Source: an uncultured Bacilli bacterium
Lineage (GTDB): Bacteria; Bacillota_I; Bacilli_A; RF39; UBA660
Direction: 5' to 3'
Length of the DNA: 30,017 nucleotides
Assembly (NCBI GenBank): GCA_947632685.1
Contig: CANRQD010000005.1
Span: forward strand, 1 to 30,017
Shown: positions 1 to 8,930 of the stretch, one piece after another
Numbering within the stretch: the stretch's first letter is position 1
Layout of the letters: every line of letters begins with the position of its first letter
Translations under genes and position numbers: made by a program
Notes under the pieces: generated by a model
Seen by the model: only the letters and a program-made list of their open reading frames with translations
Told to the model about the DNA's origin: nothing
Databases searched by the model: none

Positions 1-36
1 AATTATCAAAGTTCAATTTTTAAAAGTTGCATAAGA

Positions 37-63
37 AAACCTCTAGAAAAATTCTAGGGGTTT
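37..63 (-). terminator. Hairpin after cvpA-like gene
   Basis: A 12-bp stem (one G-T pair) with a 3-nt loop lies 20 nt beyond the cvpA stop. Read on the minus strand it is followed by a short T run (GGTTTTC). It is probably the intrinsic terminator of the minus-strand unit, though the T run is short. Confidence 0.5.
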
Positions 64-82
64 GTCAACAGTCTGAAAAGAG

Positions 83-778
83 TTAAACTCTTTTATTTTT
101 ATATATACTTATACCATCAATTTTATCTAATTTACCTAGTGAAATAATATTTAATAAATCATCTTCAGTAATAATATCATAGTCTATATACATATCAAGT
201 ATTTTTATATTAATCTTATTCTTATCTTTTTCTTCATCTGTTTTTAATTCATATATATCTATTATTAAATCATCTAAATTACCAAGTGATGAAGATAAAA
301 TAGGAGATGAAATTATTATTTTATTATTTAAATATGATTCTTTATAAATATCAAAATTCTTCAAGGGAATAGATAAAATAACTAATATTGCAAAAATAGT
401 TATATACCCTTCAATTAAACCAACTATACCACCTAATATTTTAGAAGGAATAGTTAAAATAATAGAAATATCAACTAATTTCTGTAAAATTCCAGTTAGC
501 TTTAAAATAATACCAAATATAGCAAATAAAAAACTTGAAATAATAGCAAACGCTATTAATTGATAAATTAATATATTTAAACTAACTAACCCATTAAAAT
601 CAAAAAAAGGCATAAATTTACAAAGTAATAATCCTATCTTATCTTTAAATATAAAGGAAATTACATAAATAATAATAACCCCTAAGAGCATTACTAGTTC
701 TTTTAATACTCCCCTTTTATATCCATTTACAAATGATAATCCAAGTAATAATATAATTACTACATCAATAATATTCAT
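83..778 (-). CDS. CvpA family membrane protein
   Basis: A predicted inner-membrane protein of 231 aa from the chosen start. The hydrophobic N-terminal half has about four membrane segments, with the family pattern of an 'NIIDVVIILLLG' first helix, 'NGYKRGVLKEL' after it, and 'GGIVGLIEGYIT' near residue 130. The last roughly 75 residues are hydrophilic. The start is placed at ATG 778 because AAGGTG precedes it by a few bases; an upstream in-frame ATG at 826 has no ribosome-binding site. CvpA proteins are named for colicin V production, but their cellular role in Bacilli is unclear. The gene is divergent from rnhC, whose product acts on RNA/DNA hybrids. The family call is fairly secure, the function is not. 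Confidence 0.75.
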   Translation of the reverse strand: MNIIDVVIILLLGLSFVNGYKRGVLKELVMLLGVIIIYVISFIFKDKIGLLLCKFMPFFDFNGLVSLNILIYQLIAFAIISSFLFAIFGIILKLTGILQKLVDISIILTIPSKILGGIVGLIEGYITIFAILVILSIPLKNFDIYKESYLNNKIIISSPILSSSLGNLDDLIIDIYELKTDEEKDKNKINIKILDMYIDYDIITEDDLLNIISLGKLDKIDGISIYKNKRV

Positions 779-910
779 ATAAACACCTTCATATTTAATT
801 ATATAAAAATAATTTATATTTATCAAATAAGAATAAATATTTTTAATTGTATTTACATTTTAATTTTATAACATATTTGTATAAATAAACTTAAAATTAT
901 TTTTTTATGC

Positions 911-928
911 TATAATAATAGTGAGGTG
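911..928 (+). promoter_or_regulatory. -10 box and RBS of rnhC
   Basis: A perfect TATAAT at 911-916 lies 17 nt before the rnhC ATG, and GAGGTG at 923-928 is its ribosome-binding site. I see no good -35 box. If this -10 is real, the 5' leader is only about 10 nt long. Confidence 0.4.
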
Positions 929-933
929 TTAAT

Positions 934-1839
934 ATGAATGTAGTTATAAAAGTTAATGATGAAATAAAAGAAAAGATGATTGAATATTATAAAGATAAAA
1001 GACGAGATAAAAAAATACCATATGTAATTTTTCAGGCAAAAGATGAAGATACGGTAATTACAATGTATGAATCTGGAAAAGTAATGTTTCAAGGAGTATC
1101 AGCTGATGTAGATGCTTCTATGTGGGGAATTGCAGTAGAAAAAAATAAAGAAAAAACCATTAATCCTAAAGAAAGTCCATATCACAATTGTAATTCGGTA
1201 GGTTCAGATGAGGTTGGTACAGGTGATTACTTTGGACCAATAGTTGTAACTGCATCATATGTAACAAAAGATGATATTGAATTTTTAGATAACTTAGGTG
1301 TTGGTGATTCAAAAAAAATAACCGATGAAAAAATTAAAAAAATTGCTCCTGAAATAGCAAAAAGAATTAAATATAGAAGTACTATTTTAAGTAATAGTGA
1401 ATATAATGAAAAATATACTAAAGATATTAATATGAATAAAATAAAATCAATTATGCATAACAAAGTATTATATCAATTAATAAATGAAGAAAAACCTAAA
1501 TATGACTATATAATTGTTGATGAATTTGCTAGAGAACAAAGATATTATAATTATTTAAATGGTATTGATAAAGTACAAAGAGATATTACATTTATGACAA
1601 AAGCAGAAGATAAAAATCTAGCAGTTGCAGCATCTTCTATAATTAGTAGATACATTTTTCTAAAAGAATTTGATAAATTATGTGATAGTCTTCATATGCC
1701 TCTAGTAAAAGGTGCCGGTAAAGATGTTGACACTATTGGAGAAGAAATAGTAGAAAAATATGGTGAAGATAAATTAAAAGAAATAGCTAAACTTAATTTT
1801 AAAAATACAGAAAGAATACTACATACAATGATATATTAA
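934..1839 (+). CDS. rnhC: Ribonuclease HIII
   Basis: Cleaves the RNA strand of RNA/DNA hybrids (R-loops, primers) in the cytoplasm. The protein is 301 aa, a normal size. Residues 1-85 form the N-terminal TBP-like substrate-binding domain typical of RNase HIII. The catalytic domain starts at 'GSDEVGTGDYFGP' (residues 90-102, acidic pair D92-E93), and further acidic positions follow in 'YIIVDEFA' (D196) and before 'NLAVAASSII'. GAGGTG sits 6 nt before the ATG. It is one of only two long + strand protein genes here (the other is cas6), divergent from cvpA and convergent with the ThyX-like gene. A shared terminator lies after the stop. The call is secure. Confidence 0.95.
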   Translation: MNVVIKVNDEIKEKMIEYYKDKRRDKKIPYVIFQAKDEDTVITMYESGKVMFQGVSADVDASMWGIAVEKNKEKTINPKESPYHNCNSVGSDEVGTGDYFGPIVVTASYVTKDDIEFLDNLGVGDSKKITDEKIKKIAPEIAKRIKYRSTILSNSEYNEKYTKDINMNKIKSIMHNKVLYQLINEEKPKYDYIIVDEFAREQRYYNYLNGIDKVQRDITFMTKAEDKNLAVAASSIISRYIFLKEFDKLCDSLHMPLVKGAGKDVDTIGEEIVEKYGEDKLKEIAKLNFKNTERILHTMIY

Positions 1840-1892
1840 AAAAAGTCTTTTATGATGTGAATACATTTAGTAGACATCAAAAAGACTTTTTT
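1838..1892. terminator. Bidirectional terminator, rnhC / thyX-like
   Basis: An inverted repeat of about 18 bp (AAAAAAGTCTTTT... paired with ...AAAAAGACTTTTTT, one bulge, 15-nt loop) lies between convergent genes and has A/T runs on both sides. It should stop transcripts from both strands. Confidence 0.8.
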
Positions 1893-1897
1893 ATTTA

Positions 1898-3430
1898 TTA
1901 AATTTTTTTAATATATTGAAAATCCTTACCTTTTTTAATAGCTTCTAATCTACCACAACTTTCCTTACCTTCATTACAAATTCCTTTAGTAATACAAGTT
2001 GCACCTAAAATATTTGAAAAATTTTGAGCACTTTCTAACTTAGAAATTTCGTTATGTATACCATAAGCCATTTCTTTTGTTTCCCATTGTGTCTTATTAC
2101 ATTCTCTTAAACTTAGAATATGCTCAACTGTTTTACCATCCATATTAGTAACCACATTAATCATATTACCTGATAGTGTAAAATATATTAAATCCTCTTC
2201 TCTAATATTATATTCATTTTTAAAATAATCATATATATTTTTATTAAATAAAAATATACTAATAAATTCATTTTTTAGTTCATCATTATGTTCTATCTTT
2301 GGTGGTATCTTATATTTACATAAATCAATATTAGGAACAAAATCTGGAATTAATATATTATGAGTTCTATGTCTAGTTAAATGTGTTAATACTGCAAATG
2401 ATAATGGTATTTGAAATTGAAAATTAACTTGAGCTAATTCTTGTTTATCACCTTCAAAAACTATTTTTTTCATTAAAGTTTCTTTAAAAGTAGGATCGAA
2501 TTCTACTACCATATTGTATAATTGTAAACTATCAGAATAACTAACACCATATCTACGCATAATAGATGATATTAAAATAGTATCATCTATATTATTAGAT
2601 GAATTTAAAAGAACCGGTTTATCTATAATATCATAATTAGTTTTAGGTAATTTTTCTTTAAGATATATATCAACTGGATCTTCAGATAATATTTCTTTAT
2701 TATCTATTTCATTGATAATATAGCTACAATTTTCTTTAGCTATATTATATAATTTTTTACCAAATTCAGCTAATTCTGTAATATTAGAATATTTAGTTTT
2801 TGTACATTTTATTATCATATTTTTTAAAGTATGAGCATCTACACCCATTATGATATTAGAATAAAAATTATATGGTAAAATAAATCTAGCATCTTCCTTT
2901 GATACACCAGCATTTAAAAATTCAGAATATTTATCAAAAAGATATTGCATATAACATTTATATTCATTCTTTATTACTTCATTATTCTTTATTATCTTAC
3001 CATTTACATCATAAAAGTTAGGAATATGAAATCCAGCTTTAGAAAAATCTACTTCTCTTCTAGATTTTATGGTAAATGAAGAAAATCTTTCAGCAATAAT
3101 AATTTGTTCAATAATTGGTGTAACATTTTTTATAGCGAAAACTAAATAATCATGATCACTTATTGAATTATGACCCATACTACAAACTCTTTCTATAAAT
3201 TTAGAATTTTGTTCCAAAGTTTTTTCTTCACTTAAATCAAGTATTTCAAAAACATTACCTGTAAATCGTGATAATCTACCTGATGCTGAAACAATTTCAC
3301 TACGCCTAGCAATTTCTATTTCTTTTAATTCTTTAATTATATTTTTTATTTCTTCTTGATTTGTAAATTTTGTTTTTAAAAGGTTCTCCACTTTGTTATA
3401 ATCAAGTGCACCTATTAATTTTATTTCCAT
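1898..3430 (-). CDS. Double-domain ThyX-like protein
   Basis: A 510-aa protein made of two tandem ThyX-like domains; single ThyX is about 220-250 aa. ThyX is flavin-dependent thymidylate synthase, which methylates dUMP to dTMP using FAD and NADPH. Domain 1 (about 1-245) carries 'AERFSSFTIKSRREVDF', aligning with the RHR-x7-S signature but with AER for RHR and the later S-R-R kept. Domain 2 (about 280-510) has 'THLTRHRTHNILIPDF': RHR is intact at 353-355 but the serine is gone. The start is ATG 3430, preceded by GGAGGG; an in-frame GTG 15 nt upstream overlaps that site and is rejected. An 8-bp hairpin (3445-3466) lies just upstream of the RBS. The gene follows dnaJ after 57 nt. Whether it makes dTMP is uncertain. 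Confidence 0.7.
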   Translation of the reverse strand: MEIKLIGALDYNKVENLLKTKFTNQEEIKNIIKELKEIEIARRSEIVSASGRLSRFTGNVFEILDLSEEKTLEQNSKFIERVCSMGHNSISDHDYLVFAIKNVTPIIEQIIIAERFSSFTIKSRREVDFSKAGFHIPNFYDVNGKIIKNNEVIKNEYKCYMQYLFDKYSEFLNAGVSKEDARFILPYNFYSNIIMGVDAHTLKNMIIKCTKTKYSNITELAEFGKKLYNIAKENCSYIINEIDNKEILSEDPVDIYLKEKLPKTNYDIIDKPVLLNSSNNIDDTILISSIMRRYGVSYSDSLQLYNMVVEFDPTFKETLMKKIVFEGDKQELAQVNFQFQIPLSFAVLTHLTRHRTHNILIPDFVPNIDLCKYKIPPKIEHNDELKNEFISIFLFNKNIYDYFKNEYNIREEDLIYFTLSGNMINVVTNMDGKTVEHILSLRECNKTQWETKEMAYGIHNEISKLESAQNFSNILGATCITKGICNEGKESCGRLEAIKKGKDFQYIKKI

Positions 3431-3487
3431 ACACAAACCCTCCACTAAAATTTATAGTAATTTTAGAAAAATCAATAGTCTAAATAT

Positions 3488-4621
3488 CTAATTACTATTT
3501 TTGACAAATTTTTGAAAATCAACAATTTCATTATTTTCTAAATCAGTTTGAGATAATTTTTCAATTAAATTTTTTTGTTCACGAGATAATCTTTTTGGTG
3601 TTATAACTTTCATAATAACATACATATTACCTTTATTTCTTGTATTCTTATTATCAATTCCTTTTCCTTTTATACGTTGTTTATCTCCTGAATCAGTACC
3701 AGCTGGGATAGTAAGTTTAATATTACCATATAATGTTGGAATAGTTTTTTTAGTACCTAAAATAGCTTCTGTAATAGTAAGAGGAACTTCTAAATATATA
3801 TCATCTCCATCTCTTTCATAGTATTCATGTTCAGAAACGGAAAACTCTAAATATAAATCACCATTAGGACCTCCATTAGCTCCAGGAGAGCCTTTTCCAG
3901 AAACACGAAGTCTATCACCATTATCTATACCTGATGGAACATTAACTGTAATAGTTTTATTCTTTTTAACTCTACCTTTTCCATTACATGTAGAACAGCG
4001 TCTTTTAAATGTCTTCCCTTTTCCATTACATTCGGGACAAGTAGTTTTAGAAACAAATGATCCTAAAATTGTATGTTGTTCTGAGGTTATAGTACCACTA
4101 CCATGACACCTACTACAAGTTTCACTGTCAAATCCTCCTGTACCATTACAATCATCACATTCTTCAACAACATCTAAATTTATATCTTTACTACATCCAA
4201 ATACAGCTTCATCAAAATCAATAGTAACTCTCATTAATACATCAGAACCACGTGTTGCACGAGCTCTTGAACTTCCACCACCAAAAGATGAAAATCCTCC
4301 ACCAAATATATTGTCAAAAATATCACCAAAATCAAAATCGCTAGCATCAAATCCACCAAAGCCTGAAAAACCACCTGCACCAGCTGAATTATTTACACCA
4401 GCATGACCATATTGATCATACATTTTTCTTTTGTTTTCATCTGATAATACTGAATATGCTTCTTGAGCTTCTTTAAATTTTTCAGCAGCATCTGGATTAT
4501 CCTTATTTAAATCAGGATGAAATTCTTTTGCCTTTTTTCTAAAAGCAGATTTTATTTCAGCTTCAGTTGCACTCCTAGAAACTCCTAAAACCTCATAATA
4601 ATCACGTTTTTCACTACTCAT
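3488..4621 (-). CDS. dnaJ: Chaperone DnaJ (Hsp40)
   Basis: Co-chaperone that delivers unfolded clients to DnaK and stimulates its ATPase. It is 377 aa, full length. The J domain (residues 5-70) has the HPD motif in 'KEFHPDLNKD'. A Gly/Phe-rich linker covers about 78-120. Four CxxCxGxG zinc motifs follow (CDDCNGTG, CSRCHGSG, CPECNGKG, CSTCNGKG) and then the C-terminal client-binding domains. The start ATG lies 5 nt after the pepF stop, with AAGGAAAG as ribosome-binding site. It belongs to the heat-shock block led by hrcA, but pepF separates it from dnaK. Confidence 0.96.
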   Translation of the reverse strand: MSSEKRDYYEVLGVSRSATEAEIKSAFRKKAKEFHPDLNKDNPDAAEKFKEAQEAYSVLSDENKRKMYDQYGHAGVNNSAGAGGFSGFGGFDASDFDFGDIFDNIFGGGFSSFGGGSSRARATRGSDVLMRVTIDFDEAVFGCSKDINLDVVEECDDCNGTGGFDSETCSRCHGSGTITSEQHTILGSFVSKTTCPECNGKGKTFKRRCSTCNGKGRVKKNKTITVNVPSGIDNGDRLRVSGKGSPGANGGPNGDLYLEFSVSEHEYYERDGDDIYLEVPLTITEAILGTKKTIPTLYGNIKLTIPAGTDSGDKQRIKGKGIDNKNTRNKGNMYVIMKVITPKRLSREQKNLIEKLSQTDLENNEIVDFQKFVKNSN

Positions 4622-4626
4622 TTACA

Positions 4627-6432
4627 TCACTTTCCTTCTGTTTTTTCATACAATTTTTTAAATTGCTCTATATAATCATTAAACTTATCCATAGCACAAT
4701 CAATAACTTCTTTCTTGCTTAAATCAATATCTACTAATTTTAATTCATCTAAAGGATCCATACTACCACCACTACTTAAAAATTTAATATATTTATTAAC
4801 AGCTTCATCTTCATTTAAGATTTTATTTGCAATAACAGTAGATGCTGCTAAACTAGTGGCATATTTATATACATAAAAACCATAATAGAAATGTGGAACT
4901 CTCTCCCATTCATATTTTATTTCATCATCCATTACTACTTCTTTTCCAAAATATTTTTTACATAAATTATAATAAATATCTTCTAATATTTCATGAGTAA
5001 TAGGTTTATTTTCTTCTCTTAATTTATAAGTATTTAATTCAAATTCAGCAAACATTGTTTGTCTAACTATCGTAGTATAATATAAATTCATTAAATTAGC
5101 TAAAATATTTAATTTCTCTTTATCATCATCTGTATTTTTTAGTAAATAGTGATTTAATAATAATTCATTTGTTGTTGATGCTACCTCAGCTACAAATATT
5201 TTATAATTAGCATAAATTCTTTTATTATTTTCTACAGAATAACAAGAATGCATTGAATGTCCTAACTCATGAGCTAATGTTGAAACATCGTTAAGAGTAC
5301 CTTCATAATTTAATAAAATATAAGGATGAGTATCATAAGTACCTGATGAATATGCTCCACTTCTTTTACCTTTATTATTAAATACATCTATCCATGAATT
5401 AGTAAAAGCATTATCTAATTTTTCTTGATAATCATCTCCTAATACTTTTAAAGCAGATTTTACAATATCTTTAGCTTCTTCGTAACTATATTTTTTATTA
5501 GAATTATCAATTAAAGATGTATATACATCATATCTATGTAATTCATCAAGTTTTAATACATTTTTAATTGTTAGAAAATAATTATCAATGACATCTTGTC
5601 TACTACTTACACTATCAATTAAATTATAATATATTTTTTTATCAATGTTATCTGGATATAAATACCTTTCAAGGCAAGACTTATATCCTCTTGCTTTAGT
5701 TATGGCAATATCAGAATTAATATGTCCTGTATAAATAGATGTAATAGTATTTTTATATTTAGCATATGTTAATAGAAGTGCATTAAAAGCATCTTTTCTG
5801 ACTCTTCTATTTCTTGATCTTATAAATAATGAAAAATTACTTTCTGTTAATTCTACTTCTTTATTATCTTCATCTTTTATCATAGGAAATGTTATTTCAG
5901 CATCTGTTAATATTTCAAAAGAATTTGAAGAAGCAGTTAAAGCATTAGAAAAAGTAGCAAGTAATTCTTCCTTATCTTTTGATAATGTATATTTTTTAAA
6001 ACGTAATAAATCTTCAAAGTATTTTGAATAATAATTTATATCCTTATCTTCTAAATACTTAGAAATAATTTTTTCATCTGTTTCATAAAGAAGTGGAAGA
6101 AAAAATGATGTATTTAATGAATATTGATTATATATATCATCTACTTCTTGAGTCATTTTTTGATATATAGTATTAGTTGTATCTTCATCATTTTTTCTAT
6201 GAGCATAACTCATTGTTTTATTAAAAATAGCATCTATTTCTTCATCACACTTTAAGAATTTTTTAAAATTTTCTAAATTATCAAATAAATTATTCTTAAA
6301 CTTAGAAATTATATCTACTTTTTCTTTTAATAATTCTATATCTTTATAAAACTCCTCATCAGTTTTATAAATAAGACTTAAATCCCATTTATATTTATTA
6401 TCAATTTCACTTCTATTTTTTTGTTTATTCAT
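4627..6432 (-). CDS. pepF: Oligoendopeptidase F (M3 family)
   Basis: A cytoplasmic zinc metallopeptidase that cuts short peptides. It is 601 aa, normal for PepF. The zinc site 'HELGHSMHS' has H388, E389 and H392, with E416 in 'VAEVAST' as the likely third ligand. The mostly helical N-terminal part and 'YIKFLSSGGSMDPLDELK' near the C-terminus match the family. It sits between dnaK and dnaJ, 5 nt before dnaJ, so it is probably co-transcribed with dnaJ. A hairpin at 6457-6478 separates it from dnaK. The stop is TGA, followed shortly by TAA in frame. Confidence 0.93.
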   Translation of the reverse strand: MNKQKNRSEIDNKYKWDLSLIYKTDEEFYKDIELLKEKVDIISKFKNNLFDNLENFKKFLKCDEEIDAIFNKTMSYAHRKNDEDTTNTIYQKMTQEVDDIYNQYSLNTSFFLPLLYETDEKIISKYLEDKDINYYSKYFEDLLRFKKYTLSKDKEELLATFSNALTASSNSFEILTDAEITFPMIKDEDNKEVELTESNFSLFIRSRNRRVRKDAFNALLLTYAKYKNTITSIYTGHINSDIAITKARGYKSCLERYLYPDNIDKKIYYNLIDSVSSRQDVIDNYFLTIKNVLKLDELHRYDVYTSLIDNSNKKYSYEEAKDIVKSALKVLGDDYQEKLDNAFTNSWIDVFNNKGKRSGAYSSGTYDTHPYILLNYEGTLNDVSTLAHELGHSMHSCYSVENNKRIYANYKIFVAEVASTTNELLLNHYLLKNTDDDKEKLNILANLMNLYYTTIVRQTMFAEFELNTYKLREENKPITHEILEDIYYNLCKKYFGKEVVMDDEIKYEWERVPHFYYGFYVYKYATSLAASTVIANKILNEDEAVNKYIKFLSSGGSMDPLDELKLVDIDLSKKEVIDCAMDKFNDYIEQFKKLYEKTEGK

Positions 6433-6456
6433 AAATATCCTTTCATATATCAGTTA

Positions 6457-6478
6457 AAGTTCTAGTTTCCTAGAACTT
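6457..6478 (-). terminator. Hairpin between dnaK and pepF
   Basis: A 9-bp perfect stem (AAGTTCTAG / CTAGAACTT) with a 4-nt loop lies 10 nt after the dnaK stop. It has only a weak T run behind it, so it may be a partial terminator that lowers pepF-dnaJ expression or an mRNA 3'-end stabiliser. Confidence 0.45.
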
Positions 6479-6487
6479 CTTTATTAA

Positions 6488-7222
6488 TTATTTTTCTTCA
6501 TAATCTGCATCTGCTACATCGTCATCTTTTTTCTTTTTCTTTTTATCTTTTTTATCATCTTTATTATCAGCTTCTGACTGTTCGCTTCTTTCTTTGTTTA
6601 CTTGTTCATAGACTTTAGCAGCTAAAGCCATAGCTTTCTCACTTAATTTATCTTTTTTAGTTTTAATATCTTCTATATCTTCTTTTGATAAAGCATCACG
6701 TAAATCTTTAATTAAATCTTCTACTTCTTCTTTTTCTTTCTTATCGATTTTATCTCCTAAATCTTTAATAGATTTTTCAGTTTGGAATATCATTTGTTCT
6801 GCTTCATTTCTTGTTTCTGCTTCTTCTTTTTTCTTTTCATCTTTTTCTTTATTAGCTTCAGCTTCTTTCATCATAGCTTCTACTTCTTCATCTGTTAAAG
6901 TTGTATTTGAAGTTATTGTAATAGATTGTTCTTTATTAGTACCTAAATCTTTTGCTGTAACATTAACTATACCATTAGCATCAATATCAAATTTAACTTC
7001 AATTTGAGGTACACCACGTGGTGCTGGTGGAATATTTGTAAGTTGGAATCTTCCTAAAGTTTTGTTATCAGCTGCCATACTTCTTTCACCTTGTAATACA
7101 TGAATATCAACAGCAGGTTGATTATCTGCAGCAGTTGAGAATACTTCAGATTTAGAAGTTGGAATAGTTGTATTTCTAGGAATTAAAGTTGTCATAACTC
7201 CACCTAATGTTTCAATACCCAA
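6488..7222 (-). CDS. dnaK: DnaK C-terminal part (after frameshift)
   Basis: The substrate-binding half of Hsp70. It begins in the conserved stretch 'IETLGGVMTTLIPRNTTIPT' and runs through the beta-sandwich ('NIPPAPRGVPQIEVKFDID') and helical lid to a charged Lys/Asp-rich tail ending 'DVADADYEEK'. It is out of frame with the upstream ATPase half because one base is missing near 7264. In-frame homology reaches up to that point, so a standalone start at TTG 7222 is an artefact. With the base restored the gene would be one DnaK of roughly 610 aa. It is either a sequencing/assembly error or a recent inactivation. Confidence 0.85.
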   Translation of the reverse strand: MGIETLGGVMTTLIPRNTTIPTSKSEVFSTAADNQPAVDIHVLQGERSMAADNKTLGRFQLTNIPPAPRGVPQIEVKFDIDANGIVNVTAKDLGTNKEQSITITSNTTLTDEEVEAMMKEAEANKEKDEKKKEEAETRNEAEQMIFQTEKSIKDLGDKIDKKEKEEVEDLIKDLRDALSKEDIEDIKTKKDKLSEKAMALAAKVYEQVNKERSEQSEADNKDDKKDKKKKKKDDDVADADYEEK

Positions 7223-8325
7223 AGAAAGTGGTGTAACATCAAGTAATACGATATCATTAACATCTCAGTTAAAACGCCACCTTGAATAGCAGCTCCCATT
7301 GAAACAACTTCATCTGGGTTAACTTCACGAGAAGGTTCTTTTCCAAGTTCTTTAGAAATTAAGTCATATACCATAGGAATACGAGTTGAACCTCCAACTA
7401 AAATAACTTTATCTATATCTTCCTTTTTCATATTAGCATCTTTTAATGCTTTATGAACTGGATCTAAAGTAGACTCTACTAAATCACGAATTAAATCTTC
7501 AAATTTAGCACGACTTAAAGTTATATCTAAGTGAACAGGTTCCCCATCATCACCCTTAGCAATAAATGGTGCTGAAATTTGAGTAGAAACTACTCCAGAT
7601 AAATCTTTTTTAGCTTTTTCAGCAGCTTCTTTAAGTCTTTGCATTGCCATTTTATCTTTGCTTAAATCAATTCCATTATCTTTCTTAAATTCAGAAACTA
7701 AGTAATCCATAATTGCATTATCAAAGTCATCTCCACCAAGTTTGTTATTACCATTTGTAGATTTAACTTCAAATACACCATCACCAAGTTCAAGAATTGA
7801 AACATCAAATGTTCCTCCACCTAAGTCATAAACTAAAATAGTTTGTCCTTCTTCTTTATCTAAACCATAAGCAAGTGCTGCTGCAGTTGGCTCATTAATA
7901 ATTCTTTCAACTTCAAGTCCGGCAATTTTACCAGCATTTTTAGTTGCTTGTCTTTGACTATCATTAAAGTATGCAGGAACAGTAATAACTGCTTTTGTAA
8001 CTTTTTCTCCAAGATAACTTTCTGCATAATCTTTCATATAAGATAAAATCATTGCAGAAATTTCTTCTGGTGTATATTTTTTACCTTCAGCTTCAACTTT
8101 TTCTCCACTACCCATTAATCTCTTAATTGATGAAATTGTATTTGGATTAGTTAATGCTTGACGTTTAGCAGCATCACCAACAATTCTCTCTCCTTTTTTA
8201 AAAGCTACTACAGATGGAGTTGTTCTTCCTCCTTCTGGATTTGGAATTACTTTTGGTGCACCAGCTTCCAATACTGATACACAACTGTTTGTTGTACCTA
8301 AATCAATACCTATTATTTTACTCAT
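7204..8325 (-). CDS. dnaK: DnaK N-terminal ATPase part (frameshifted)
   Basis: The Hsp70 nucleotide-binding domain, starting 'MSKIIGIDLGTTNSCVSV'. Phosphate and adenosine motifs are visible: 'VYDLGGGTFDVSILELGDG', 'NEPTAAALAYGLDK', 'VILVGGSTRIPMV'. The reading frame matches DnaK up to T353 in 'GAAIQGGVLT', then drops into about 20 unrelated residues and a stop; the expected next residues (GDVNDIVLLDVTPLSLG) are present in the neighbouring frame. The ATG overlaps the end of grpE by 8 nt (ATGAGTAA), a translational coupling. Two CIRCE sites upstream of hrcA should control it. Confidence 0.9.
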   Translation of the reverse strand: MSKIIGIDLGTTNSCVSVLEAGAPKVIPNPEGGRTTPSVVAFKKGERIVGDAAKRQALTNPNTISSIKRLMGSGEKVEAEGKKYTPEEISAMILSYMKDYAESYLGEKVTKAVITVPAYFNDSQRQATKNAGKIAGLEVERIINEPTAAALAYGLDKEEGQTILVYDLGGGTFDVSILELGDGVFEVKSTNGNNKLGGDDFDNAIMDYLVSEFKKDNGIDLSKDKMAMQRLKEAAEKAKKDLSGVVSTQISAPFIAKGDDGEPVHLDITLSRAKFEDLIRDLVESTLDPVHKALKDANMKKEDIDKVILVGGSTRIPMVYDLISKELGKEPSREVNPDEVVSMGAAIQGGVLTEMLMISYYLMLHHFLWVLKH

Positions 8326-8920
8326 TATTTATCTCTCCTTCAATTTTTTTATTTACTTTTACTGAGGCAGGGCGAATTACTCTACCATTTAATTTATAAC
8401 CTTTTAATAATACTTCTGTAACAACATCATCATCCATTTCAGGAATATCATCAGTCATTAATGCTTCTTCTTCTGTTGAATTAAAAGGTTTACCTACATT
8501 ATTAATATCTTCTACTCCAAATTTCTTTAAAGTATCAGTTAACATTGCATACATCATTTTAAATCCATCTAGAAATTTAGAAAGTTCATCAGTTAAATCA
8601 TTATCATCAAGTTTTATAGCTCTTTCAAAATTATCAACTATAGGAATAAGTTCCATAATCAAATCTTGATTACAATATTTTTTAAAATTCGTAACTTCTT
8701 CATCTTTTCTTTTTCTATAATTAATTAACTCTGCTTGAGCATATTTAACCTTTTCTAAAGCATCTTCGTTTTCTTTCTTTAATCTTTCTATTTCTTCTTT
8801 TAATTTTTTATCTTTATTATTAATTTTCTTTTGTTCTTTGCAATTGCATTTTTTATTATTTTCATTATGCTCTTTACAATTACAATTTTCTTTGCACTCT
8901 TTTTCTTTTATTTCTTCCAT
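8318..8920 (-). CDS. grpE: Nucleotide exchange factor GrpE
   Basis: Releases ADP from DnaK. It is 200 aa. The coiled coil spans about residues 38-90 with the family core 'AELINYRKRKDEEVTNFKKY', followed by 'LIPIVDNFERAIK' and the beta domain ending 'RVIRPASVKVNK'. The N-terminus is unusual: residues 9-27 hold C9, C13, C15, H18, C25 and C27 in CxxxCxC and CxC spacing, where GrpE normally has a disordered acidic stretch. It lies 10 nt after hrcA and overlaps dnaK by 8 nt. The family call is secure; the purpose of the cysteine cluster is unknown. Confidence 0.94.
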   Translation of the reverse strand: MEEIKEKECKENCNCKEHNENNKKCNCKEQKKINNKDKKLKEEIERLKKENEDALEKVKYAQAELINYRKRKDEEVTNFKKYCNQDLIMELIPIVDNFERAIKLDDNDLTDELSKFLDGFKMMYAMLTDTLKKFGVEDINNVGKPFNSTEEEALMTDDIPEMDDDVVTEVLLKGYKLNGRVIRPASVKVNKKIEGEINNE

Positions 8921-8930
8921 AACCTCTCCT

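Noticed and set aside
71..100. Second hairpin at the cvpA stop (AAAAGAGT / ACTCTTTT)
   Set aside because: Its T run is on the + strand, where no gene is seen upstream in the window; it may serve a gene outside the window but cannot be assigned.
1227..1463. Minus-strand 78-codon ORF inside rnhC
   Set aside because: It is a shadow of the RNase HIII gene, Leu/Ile/Phe-rich from antisense of Lys/Glu codons, with no ribosome-binding site.
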